Source: Deltaproteobacteria bacterium (lineage in GTDB: Bacteria; Myxococcota_A; UBA9160; SZUA-336). Taken from it: a stretch of DNA of 8,725 nt. The translations under genes were made by a program, and so were the position numbers. The notes under the pieces are model-generated. The model saw nothing but the letters and a program-made list of their open reading frames with translations, had not been told where the DNA came from and searched no databases. The stretch lies in the NCBI GenBank assembly GCA_030665705.1, contig DAOUZG010000059.1, positions 1-8,725 of the forward strand, in the 5' to 3' direction. Below are positions 1 to 6,211 of this stretch, piece after piece (the first letter of the stretch is position 1; each line of letters opens with the position of its first letter).

Positions 1-137
1 GCGTTTCCCGCGGCCGAGGCGCCGGGCTCGCAAGGCGCGCGAGCGAGGCATATCAGTCGTTATTCCGAGCGAGTGCAACGCCGCGAGCACGGATGCAACG
101 GCCGCCGGGAATGCAAGCGAACTTCCGGGACAGGACA
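1..137. other. Non-coding or unresolved left edge
   Basis: No gene is firmly supported here. On the minus strand an ATG at 51-49 opens a frame that runs off the edge (17 residues, starting MPRSRALRAR), and an in-frame GTG lies further upstream. This could be the start of a sixth operon gene, but no good ribosome-binding site precedes it and the stretch is too short to judge. A small hairpin, GCTCGC/GCGAGC with a 7-nt loop, occupies 26-44. It has no T-run, so it is not a convincing terminator. Confidence 0.3.
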
Positions 138-1103
138 CTAGAGCAGTCCGGCCATTCCCTCGACGGTCTCGCGCGCCTGGCGCATCACCTGCTCGATGAT
201 CTGCCGGCACGAGAGGATCTCGTGGATGGAGCCCGCACCCTGTCCGCACGGCATGGCGGCGCGATTGGGATCCAGTTCGTCCTTGAGATCTGGGCCCAGC
301 GCGTCGAACACGCCCGCCTCCATCGAGGCAAGCGCCTGCAGGGGGAACGGCGCGATGTCCTCGGGGCGACGCTCCCACTCTTCGACGTACTCGTTACGGA
401 TCACGCGCATCGGCTTTCCCGAGTAGCAGCGCGTGACGATGGTGTCCTCCTCTCGGATCTCGGCGATGCGCTTCTTGTAGGTTTCGGCCGCGTGCGCCTC
501 GTTGGAGGCGATGAACCGCGTGCCCATCCAGACGCCCTGCGCCCCGAAGGCGAGTGCAGCCGCGAGCCCCCTTCCGTCGACGATCGAGCCAGCCGCGAGC
601 ACCGGAATGTCCACGGCGTCCACGATCTGCGGGATGAGCGCCATGCCCGCAACCTGCCCCGTGTGGCCACCCGCCTCGGTTCCCTGGGCGACTACGACGT
701 CGCAGCCCGCCTCCTGCGCGCGCACGGCGTGCTTGACCTTGCCGCACATGCTGATGACCTTGACACCTCCGGCATGGCATTTCTCGATCAACTGCTCTGG
801 AACACCGAGGCCGGCAATGAACGAGCTCGCTCCCTCCTCGATGATCACGTCGATGCACTCCATCATGTGGTCCGGGAGCGCGGCGAGTAGATCCACACCG
901 AAGGGTCTCTTGGTCCGCTCCCGAACCTCTCGCATCTCGTCTCGGATCTGCTCGGGCGTACACGAGGCCATGCCGAGGGTCCCGTACGCTCCCGCTTCGG
1001 AAACCGCTGCGCATACGTGGGCGTAGGAGACCCCGCCCATGCCGGCGAGGAAGATCGGAAACTCGATCCCGAACTGATCACAGAGCGGTGTCCTGAGGTT
1101 CAT
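138..1103 (-). CDS. Nitronate monooxygenase / FabK-superfamily FMN oxidoreductase
   Basis: This 321-residue protein is a TIM-barrel flavoprotein of the 2-nitropropane dioxygenase/nitronate monooxygenase superfamily, probably cytosolic and FMN-dependent. Visible hallmarks are the N-terminal PIFLAGMGGVS segment (residues 16-26), the AQGTEAGGHTG motif (139-149) whose His147 matches the conserved family histidine, the phosphate-binding segments AAGSIVDGRG (170-179) and GVWMGTRF (190-197), and a C-terminal GQGAGSI (287-293). The ATG at 1103 is preferred: it overlaps the upstream dehydrogenase stop as ATGA and has GGGA about six bases ahead. An in-frame ATG four codons upstream is the alternative. 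True nitronate oxidation is not assured. The family also holds FabK enoyl reductases, NADH:quinone reductases and IpdC, which acts in mycobacterial sterol-ring degradation. Its place behind a dehydrogenase pair and a crotonase favours an acyl-CoA substrate, which is inference. Confidence 0.9.
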   Translation of the reverse strand: MNLRTPLCDQFGIEFPIFLAGMGGVSYAHVCAAVSEAGAYGTLGMASCTPEQIRDEMREVRERTKRPFGVDLLAALPDHMMECIDVIIEEGASSFIAGLGVPEQLIEKCHAGGVKVISMCGKVKHAVRAQEAGCDVVVAQGTEAGGHTGQVAGMALIPQIVDAVDIPVLAAGSIVDGRGLAAALAFGAQGVWMGTRFIASNEAHAAETYKKRIAEIREEDTIVTRCYSGKPMRVIRNEYVEEWERRPEDIAPFPLQALASMEAGVFDALGPDLKDELDPNRAAMPCGQGAGSIHEILSCRQIIEQVMRQARETVEGMAGLL

Positions 1104-2197
1104 GCTGCTTCCCATCCCTGCAGGCGCGCTGCGCGCTCCCGCAGAAGCTCCGGACCGCCGAGCAGCTGCCGGTTGAGCTCGACCCGCTTGAACCAGAGCT
1201 GTAAGTCGAATTCCTCGGTGAAGCCGATTCCGCCGTGCACCTCGGTCGCGGTCCGGACCACGTCGGTTCCCACGTCGGAGAGGTGCGACTTGGCGAGCGC
1301 CACGGCCGTTGCGGCCTCGTCCGGAAGCGCGTCCATCGCGTAGGCCGCATACCAGGCGAGCGACCGCGCGGGCTCGATTTCGGCGACCATCTCGGAGCAC
1401 ATGTGTTTTACGGCCTGAAACGATCCGATCACGCGCCCGAACTGCCGTCGCTGCATCGCATATTCAACCGACATCTGGATCGCCCGGTCACACGAGCCGA
1501 GCGTGTCCGAGGCAAGGACCGCCCGACCGGCATCGAGCATGCGCTCCACCGCGGCACCCGCGCCCCCCGGCCCGCCGACCCACTCGGCCGGCTCGACCCC
1601 ATCGAACGCGAGCTCACCGACCCTCCGAGTTCGATCGACCGTGCGGAGCAGCTCCACCGCAAGCCCCGAAGCGCTGCGTGGCACCAGCGCAAGATCGGTC
1701 GGGCCCGCCGCCACGAGGAACAGATCCGCTGCGCCGGCGTCGATCGCAAACAGCGACTGGCCGTAGAGGCGCCCCCCCTCGACCCGCACCCCGGCTTCGC
1801 CACGCAAGCCGAATGTTTCGGTCGCCGCGCACCCGAAGCACGTCTCCCCCGTCGCGATCCGAGGAAGCCACTCGCTCTGCTGGGAGGGCGTCCCTGCCTG
1901 CAGAAGCGCGGACGGAGCCATGACGGTCGCGCCCAGGAAGGGTACCGGCGCCGCACCCCAGGCGAGGATCTCCGCGGCGAGTGCCGCGTCGAGCACCCCG
2001 AGGCCACTTCCGCCGTGCTCCTCCGGTATCAGCAGGCCCGTGATCCCGAGCTCGGCCAGACCCTGCCACACCTGGGGATCGTGGGCCGTCTCGGTCTGCA
2101 TGATCTCCCGGACACGGGTCGTTGGAACCTTCTCTTCCAGATACCGCCGGATCGTATCCTGCAGCAGCTTTTGCTCGTCGGAGAGTCCGAAGTCCAT
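1100..2197 (-). CDS. Acyl-CoA dehydrogenase, small subunit of a probable heteromer
   Basis: This 365-residue FadE-type protein has the N-terminal helical domain (FGLSDEQKLLQDTIRRYL, 3-20; IPEEHGGSGLG, 57-67) and the C-terminal FAD-contact motifs RRQFGRVIGSFQAVKH (250-265) and VHGGIGFTEEFDLQLWFKR (320-338). The middle domain is degenerate. It lacks the family signature ending in GSD, having ATETFGLRGEAG instead, and lacks the following W-T/S flavin segment. By hand alignment neither usual position for the catalytic glutamate is filled: helix G reads LDAGR (221-225) where LxxER would be expected, and the C-terminal site has LLGGPE. It is therefore probably the non-catalytic partner of the large subunit encoded directly upstream. 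The start is the ATG at 2197, which shares one base with the upstream stop (TGATG). A G-run followed by AG, five to eight bases ahead, serves as ribosome-binding site. Confidence 0.92.
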   Translation of the reverse strand: MDFGLSDEQKLLQDTIRRYLEEKVPTTRVREIMQTETAHDPQVWQGLAELGITGLLIPEEHGGSGLGVLDAALAAEILAWGAAPVPFLGATVMAPSALLQAGTPSQQSEWLPRIATGETCFGCAATETFGLRGEAGVRVEGGRLYGQSLFAIDAGAADLFLVAAGPTDLALVPRSASGLAVELLRTVDRTRRVGELAFDGVEPAEWVGGPGGAGAAVERMLDAGRAVLASDTLGSCDRAIQMSVEYAMQRRQFGRVIGSFQAVKHMCSEMVAEIEPARSLAWYAAYAMDALPDEAATAVALAKSHLSDVGTDVVRTATEVHGGIGFTEEFDLQLWFKRVELNRQLLGGPELLRERAARLQGWEAA

Positions 2198-3408
2198 CAG
2201 CGCTCCCCCCCGCTCGCGGGCTTCGGCTCCCGTGGGAGACCGAGTCCCCGCTCGGCGATAATGTTTTTCTGGATCTGGGCGGTTCCTCCTCCGATGATGA
2301 GCCCCAGACTCAGCATGTACTGAAACTGCCAGCGCCCCCCGTCACGCTCGTGTTTGGAACCCTTGTAGAGGGTGCCGAGCTCGCCCAGCGCGTCGATCGC
2401 GAGCCGAGCCAGGTCGTGATTGAGCTGGCAGCCGATGAGCTTGACGATCATCACAGCCACCCCGGGCCACTCCCCGCGCAGCGTATGGGTGAGAAGCCGC
2501 AGCGAGTGATACTGCATGGCGAGCACGCGGGCCTGGAGCTTCGTGAGGCGGTCGCGAAAGACCGGGTCGGCGATCACCGGGCTGCCGTTGACCTTCTCCT
2601 GCCGCATCAGCTCGATGAGGCGCTGCAGGCTCGCGGTACTCTGGCTCGCGCTCCCGAGCATGTTTCGCTCGTGCTTGAGCGTCGTGTTCCCGATCTTCCA
2701 GCCCTCACCCAGGCGTCCCACGAGGTTGCTCTTGGGAACCCGGACGTCGGTCAGGAATACCTCGTTGAACTCGGCCCCCTCGGTCATCGTGTAGAGGGGC
2801 CTGACCTCGATTCCCGGGGCGTCCATCGGGATCAGCAGGTAGCTGATGCCCGCGTGCTTCTTCGCCTTCGGGTCCGTCCGGACAAGCGTGAACATCATGT
2901 CCGACAACTGCGCCGTAGTGGTCCAGATCTTGTGACCGTTGACCACGAACTCGTCGCCGTCTTCCACCGCACTCGTCTGGAGACTCGCGAGGTCGCTGCC
3001 GGCCTCGGGCTCGGAGTACCCCTGGCACCAGACAACCCCCCCCCGGATCGTCGGGGCGACCCACTTCCGCTTCTGCTCCTCGCTCCCGTGCTCGAGCAGC
3101 GTCGGCACGAGCATGTCCGGTCCTTGACCCCCGATCCCGCGCGAGACGTTGGCGCGGGTGAACTCTTCGTCGATCATGACCGTCTTGAGTGGGTCCGGCT
3201 CCGCACCGAAGCCACCGTACTCCCGGGGGATCGTTCGCGCCGCGTACCCGTGCTCGACCAGGAGTTTCTGCCACGAGAGCACCTTTTCATCCTTGAATGC
3301 GACGATCCCACCCATCCACGGCGGGGGTGCTACCTCGCGGTGCTTCTCGAGGAAATCCCGAACTTCCTGGCGAAAATGCTCGTGCTCTTCTCCGTAGCTA
3401 AGATCCAT
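2197..3408 (-). CDS. Acyl-CoA dehydrogenase, large (catalytic) subunit of a probable heteromer
   Basis: This 403-residue FadE-type flavoprotein oxidises an acyl-CoA to the 2,3-enoyl-CoA and would pass electrons to ETF. It has the family signature region GYSEPEAGSDLAS (130-142), the flavin segment GHKIWTTTAQ (158-167) and the C-terminal IIGGGTAQIQKNIIAERG (371-388). The glutamate common at the C-terminal site (the E of YEGTSE) is Gly374. A glutamate is present in helix G, Glu247 in TLKHER, where isovaleryl- and long-chain acyl-CoA dehydrogenases carry their base. The RxxFG and QxxGG motifs found in homotetrameric enzymes are absent but present in the small subunit, so the pair probably forms an alpha2beta2 complex. 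The ATG at 3408 follows AGGAGA at good spacing and lies inside the end of the TetR gene (11-nt overlap). A nine-G run (3036-3044 on the plus strand) interrupts the coding sequence at Gly123-Gly124. Confidence 0.93.
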   Translation of the reverse strand: MDLSYGEEHEHFRQEVRDFLEKHREVAPPPWMGGIVAFKDEKVLSWQKLLVEHGYAARTIPREYGGFGAEPDPLKTVMIDEEFTRANVSRGIGGQGPDMLVPTLLEHGSEEQKRKWVAPTIRGGVVWCQGYSEPEAGSDLASLQTSAVEDGDEFVVNGHKIWTTTAQLSDMMFTLVRTDPKAKKHAGISYLLIPMDAPGIEVRPLYTMTEGAEFNEVFLTDVRVPKSNLVGRLGEGWKIGNTTLKHERNMLGSASQSTASLQRLIELMRQEKVNGSPVIADPVFRDRLTKLQARVLAMQYHSLRLLTHTLRGEWPGVAVMIVKLIGCQLNHDLARLAIDALGELGTLYKGSKHERDGGRWQFQYMLSLGLIIGGGTAQIQKNIIAERGLGLPREPKPASGGER

Positions 3409-4057
3409 CCGTGTTCTCCTGCACCAGCGGCTCGTAGAGCGCCAGCACGGTGCGTGTGACGAGATCGCGATAGGCGGGCGAGTCCGCAGGAACCCCGAGG
3501 ATGCGCGCGTGATGGGCCGCTCCTCCGACGAACCCCGCTACGATGTCGTTCGCGGCCAGAACCTGCGCCCGAGCCTCCGGTGTGGGCGAGATCCCCAGAG
3601 TCCGTTCGAGCAGCACCTCGACCCCACGTCCCGCAGGAAGCGGCGACGGCGCATCCGCGGGGAAATCCTCGACGCCATCTTCCACGATCCGGTGTAGACC
3701 GATTCGCGCAACTGCGGGATGCTGGAAGAGGAACTCGACCCAGCGGCGGACCATGCGCTCGAGGCGGGTTCCCCTCCCGCCGGCCGCACCGTTCCCAGCG
3801 AGCTCCTCTTGCATGGCCCGACCGATCTCCGCTTCCTCCCGGAGCATCGAGTCGAGGACGGCGGCGTACAGCGCCTCCTTGCTCTCGAAGTGGTAGTGAA
3901 GGCTTCCGAGCGGAACGCGCGCTCGCTCGCAGATCCGACGCGTGGTCGTCCCGTGATAGCCGTGTTGAGCGAAGAGAACCAGCGCCGCGTCGAGGATACG
4001 GTCGCGTACGTCGGCGCCGTGTCCCGCCTTCGCCACCCGGCCTACCGTCCCTTCCAT
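3398..4057 (-). CDS. TetR/AcrR-family transcriptional regulator
   Basis: This 219-residue one-component repressor is probably a ligand-responsive dimer. The N-terminal DNA-binding domain is textbook TetR: VRDRILDAALVLFAQHGYHG (17-36), TTTRRICERARVPLGSLHYHF (37-57) with its helix-turn-helix, then ESKEALYAAVL (58-68). The C-terminal half is a helical ligand-binding domain that cannot be assigned a ligand from sequence. The gene is embedded between the crotonase and dehydrogenase genes and overlaps both, so it is probably co-transcribed and autoregulatory, with an acyl-CoA or pathway intermediate as likely inducer (inference from context). The ATG at 4057 overlaps the crotonase stop by 16 nt and has only a distant GGAG. 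A GTG at 4036, seven codons in, is a possible alternative start that leaves the DNA-binding domain intact. Confidence 0.93.
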   Translation of the reverse strand: MEGTVGRVAKAGHGADVRDRILDAALVLFAQHGYHGTTTRRICERARVPLGSLHYHFESKEALYAAVLDSMLREEAEIGRAMQEELAGNGAAGGRGTRLERMVRRWVEFLFQHPAVARIGLHRIVEDGVEDFPADAPSPLPAGRGVEVLLERTLGISPTPEARAQVLAANDIVAGFVGGAAHHARILGVPADSPAYRDLVTRTVLALYEPLVQENTDGS

Positions 4058-4815
4058 TGCGGCGGACGCTTCTCCGCGAACGCCCGTGGACCCTCCGTGA
4101 AGTCTTCGCTCTTGAACATCGCGACGATATGGTCGTAGTGGGCGGTCATCGCCTCCCGGATCGATGCGTGCTCGAGTCCCTTCAGGGCGCACTCCTTGCT
4201 CGCTCGCACCGAGAGCGGCGCGCACTCGAGAATCTGATCCGCCCAACGACGTGCGGCCTTCATCAGCTCGTCGTGGGACACGACCTCGTTGACGATCCCG
4301 AGCTGCAGAGCCTCCTGCGCCGCCACCCGGCGCCCCGTGAGGATGATCCCCATCGCGACCTTGAGCGGGAGCTGGCGGGGCAGTCGGTGCAGACCGCCAG
4401 CCAGGGCGGCAAGCCCGACGCGCGGCTCCGGCACCGCGAAGACGGCTCGCTCGGAAGCGATGATCAGATCGCACGCGAGCGCGATCTCGAAACCACCTCC
4501 CATCGCCACGCCGTTTACCGCGGCGATCACGGGCTTCACGTTCTCGAAGCGCGAGGTCAGTCCCGCAAACCCGGTCTCGGGGAGCGTGATCGCCTTGCCC
4601 GAGGCCTGGTACTTGAGGTCGTTTCCCGCGCAAAAGGCCCGGTCACCCACGCCCGTAATGATCGCGATCCAAAGATCCGGGTCGCGTTCGAACTCGTCGA
4701 ATATTCCGGCCAACTCGTTGTTGGCCGGCGGATGCAACGCATTGAGCACCTCGGGCCGGTTGATCGTCACCACGAGTACGGGCCCGTCTCGATCAGCCTT
4801 GCAGAACTCCGGCAT
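4042..4815 (-). CDS. Enoyl-CoA hydratase/isomerase (crotonase family)
   Basis: This 257-residue crotonase has the usual family length. The oxyanion-hole segments are AFCAGNDLKY (60-69) and VNGVAMGGGFEIALACD (100-116). Both glutamates of classical hydratases appear to be present: Glu110 in GGGFE and Glu130 in FAVPEPRVGL. A hydratase role, adding water to a 2,3-enoyl-CoA made by the neighbouring dehydrogenase pair, is therefore the simplest reading. Isomerase, carnitinyl-CoA dehydratase-like or ring-cleaving activity cannot be excluded in this diverse family. The ATG at 4815 has an excellent AAAGGAG five bases upstream. The frame stays open further upstream to 4980, but that part lacks a better start and overlaps the likely promoter. 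It is the first gene of the five-gene operon and ends overlapping the TetR start. Confidence 0.93.
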   Translation of the reverse strand: MPEFCKADRDGPVLVVTINRPEVLNALHPPANNELAGIFDEFERDPDLWIAIITGVGDRAFCAGNDLKYQASGKAITLPETGFAGLTSRFENVKPVIAAVNGVAMGGGFEIALACDLIIASERAVFAVPEPRVGLAALAGGLHRLPRQLPLKVAMGIILTGRRVAAQEALQLGIVNEVVSHDELMKAARRWADQILECAPLSVRASKECALKGLEHASIREAMTAHYDHIVAMFKSEDFTEGPRAFAEKRPPQWKGR

Positions 4816-4876
4816 CTCGACTCCTTTCGGCGGACGCGCGCCGGCCGCGGTGCGGCCTCGGGCTCGTCCGCCTCCT

Positions 4877-4890
4877 TGGTCAAATGACCA
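4877..4890. promoter_or_regulatory. Candidate TetR operator (perfect inverted repeat)
   Basis: TGGTCA-AA-TGACCA is a perfect 6-bp inverted repeat with a two-base centre, the size and form typical of TetR-family operators. It lies 62 nt upstream of the crotonase start, in the only sizeable gap ahead of the operon that encodes a TetR protein. It falls just downstream of the weak -10 candidate noted separately, where a bound repressor would block transcription. Assignment to this TetR protein is inference. Confidence 0.5.
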
Positions 4891-4901
4891 TCCGGCGCGC
4901 C

Positions 4902-4931
4902 ATTCGAGCACGACCGAGTCGGTGAACGCAA
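4902..4931 (-). promoter_or_regulatory. Weak candidate promoter of the crotonase-led operon
   Basis: Read on the minus strand, TTGCGT (4931-4926) and TCGAAT (4907-4902) are separated by 18 bp and match the sigma-70 consensus boxes at three and four of six positions. Transcription would begin near 4895, just before the inverted repeat at 4877-4890. The box matches are modest, so this is a suggestion only. Confidence 0.25.
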
Positions 4932-4995
4932 GGGAGCGCTTGCAGCGGGCAATCCCACCCTCTCGGGGGCGAGCCTGCACCTCTGCCCGGGCGGG

Positions 4996-5946
4996 CTAGG
5001 GCGGGGTCGAGATGCTCTCGAAGCTCTGAAAGGTCGCGCCGGTACTCCACACGTCGGTCGGAGTCAGGCCCTGTAGGGGGTCGAACGGGACCGCGCCCGT
5101 CGGAGTGAAGAACATGTCGATCCAGGGCTCGGGGGGGGAGAATCGCAGCTGGGGAGTCAGGTGCGCGTCCGTCTCGAGGGGAGATCGGCTCCACCCCCCG
5201 CTTGCGTCGTAGGAGACGCCCTCGGTAGAGAGCTGAAGGTCGGCGGTCTCGAGGACCTCCCCGGGGCCCAGGACCTGCACGCCCCCGGCCGTGGCCAGCA
5301 GAACAAAGATCTGCTCGTCCAGGGTCCGCACCGAGAAGACGATCGTGTGGTTGGGACCGGTATCCAGGGCGGGCCCTCCCAGAGAAACGCCGACCTCCTG
5401 AACCGTTCCCGCCCCCGGCACGATCTCCTGCGACCGGAGCACCGCGTTCGCCCGCGTGCCCCGGACGCGAAGGAGCGCACCCCCGGTACTGGTCTCCGCG
5501 AGGACCGCCCAGCCGCTCGGATCGCCGGCCAGGACCCGCATGGGACGGAGGAAGACGCTTCCGTCGTCGAAGGAGTTCCCCTCCACCAGCACCGACGAGA
5601 GGGAGTCGGGAGGGTCGACATGGTAGAGGCCGGCGTCCGTCACGAGGAGCGCTCCGCCCTCTCTTGCCGGGACGAGCGCTAGGAATGCCGCGAGGGGACG
5701 ACCGTCGAGAAAGTCGGTCTCCCGGAGAAGAACTCGAGGAGGGGGGCCAGCCTCGAGGAGCAGCGTCCAGGGAGCCCTCGGATCGTTGACGAGCGCGATC
5801 CCCAGCGAGCTGTCTCCGACGGCAACAGGCTCGGCCACCCAGAAGCAGGGCGGACCCGCCGGGAGCAAGCAGGGCTCTCCGGCGCCTGCCCGGACCGGAA
5901 CAACGAGCGCAAGAAGGAGCGCAAGCCGGCACACACCGTTCGCCAT
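4996..5946 (-). CDS. Putative exported protein of unknown function with beta-rich repeats
   Basis: This 316-residue protein is not recognised with confidence. It begins with a clear Sec-type signal peptide: a short basic n-region (MANGVCR), a hydrophobic core LALLLALVVPV (8-18) and an AGA site before Gly23. The mature part is rich in short hydrophobic strands alternating with G/D turns. Degenerate units begin VLLRETDFLDGRPL (72-85), VLVEGNSFDDGSVFL (119-133), AVLRSQEIVPGAG (168-180) and VQVLGPGEVL (223-232), resembling beta-propeller or repeat-of-strands surface proteins. Two cysteines (26, 34) near the mature N-terminus could form a disulfide. There is no catalytic motif, anchor or C-terminal sorting signal. 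ATG 5946 is preferred because the codons upstream of it, back to a GTG at 6003, look non-coding and would lengthen the n-region, although that GTG has the better GAGGG ribosome-binding site. Confidence 0.75.
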   Translation of the reverse strand: MANGVCRLALLLALVVPVRAGAGEPCLLPAGPPCFWVAEPVAVGDSSLGIALVNDPRAPWTLLLEAGPPPRVLLRETDFLDGRPLAAFLALVPAREGGALLVTDAGLYHVDPPDSLSSVLVEGNSFDDGSVFLRPMRVLAGDPSGWAVLAETSTGGALLRVRGTRANAVLRSQEIVPGAGTVQEVGVSLGGPALDTGPNHTIVFSVRTLDEQIFVLLATAGGVQVLGPGEVLETADLQLSTEGVSYDASGGWSRSPLETDAHLTPQLRFSPPEPWIDMFFTPTGAVPFDPLQGLTPTDVWSTGATFQSFESISTPP

Positions 5947-6047
5947 TCCCCTATCACGCGCGCTCGCTCGACCGACTCCGCTTAGCGGGATCTCCGCAGG
6001 CACCTCTGGCCCTCTACTCCTGCCCGATCCCTCTCTCAGAGTGTCAT

Positions 6048-6056
6048 CTTATCGCA
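6048..6056 (-). promoter_or_regulatory. Candidate extended -10 promoter for the exported-protein gene
   Basis: Minus-strand TGC-GATAAG has the TGn extension and four of six -10 matches in otherwise GC-rich DNA. No -35 box is visible. Transcription would start near 6041, about 95 nt before ATG 5946 or about 38 nt before the alternative GTG 6003. Confidence 0.25.
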
Positions 6057-6161
6057 GTGGAGGTGGTACGCGGGAGTTTTCGTCGGGGTTCGAGGCAGTC
6101 GATCCGGTGATCGGCGACCTCCCTTCGCCGCCCGAGGGCCGCGCTCGGCATTCGCAGCCCA

Positions 6162-6170
6162 TGCTAGGAT
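6162..6170 (+). promoter_or_regulatory. Candidate extended -10 promoter for the CMD-hydrolase pair
   Basis: TGC-TAGGAT has the TGn extension and four of six matches to the -10 consensus. It is placed so that transcription would start near 6177, leaving a leader of about 35 nt before the ATG at 6212. A -35 box at normal spacing is not visible, which extended -10 promoters can tolerate. Confidence 0.3.
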
Positions 6171-6211
6171 CCGCGGCGCCTCGGCCACGGAGCACCGGGA
6201 GGACTCGATCG

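Noticed and set aside
26..44. Hairpin near the left edge as the operon terminator
   Set aside because: It is a six-pair stem with no following T-run, about 95 bases beyond the last stop; stems of this size are common by chance in GC-rich DNA.
1104..1400. N-terminal extension of the nitronate monooxygenase-like protein to 1400
   Set aside because: The extra residues are read out of frame from the small dehydrogenase gene. Family N-termini begin at about MNLRTPLC, and the ATGA junction with a ribosome-binding site supports 1103.
1235..2323. 362-codon plus-strand frame opposite the small dehydrogenase gene
   Set aside because: It is antisense shadow of a recognised gene with no domain signal.
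2122..3459. 445-codon open frame on the plus strand opposite the large dehydrogenase gene
   Set aside because: It is antisense to a clear acyl-CoA dehydrogenase. Its product is low-complexity, rich in R, L, P, H and D, with no recognisable domain, as expected from the complement of GC3-rich codons.
3580..4887. 435-codon plus-strand frame opposite the TetR and crotonase genes
   Set aside because: It spans two confidently identified minus-strand genes and has arginine-rich shadow composition with no motif.
4985..4996. GCCCG-GG-CGGGC repeat at the end of the exported-protein gene as a terminator
   Set aside because: The two-base centre is too tight for a normal hairpin loop and no T-run follows on the minus strand.
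4880..5932. 350-codon minus-strand frame overlapping the exported-protein gene in another frame
   Set aside because: It is very rich in R, G, S and P and lacks motifs. The competing frame has a signal peptide, normal composition and regular strand-like patterning.
5786..6211. N-terminal extension of the CMD protein back to 5786
   Set aside because: It would run through the neighbour's coding and promoter DNA, has S/P/R-rich shadow composition, and a good ribosome-binding site precedes the internal ATG at 6212.
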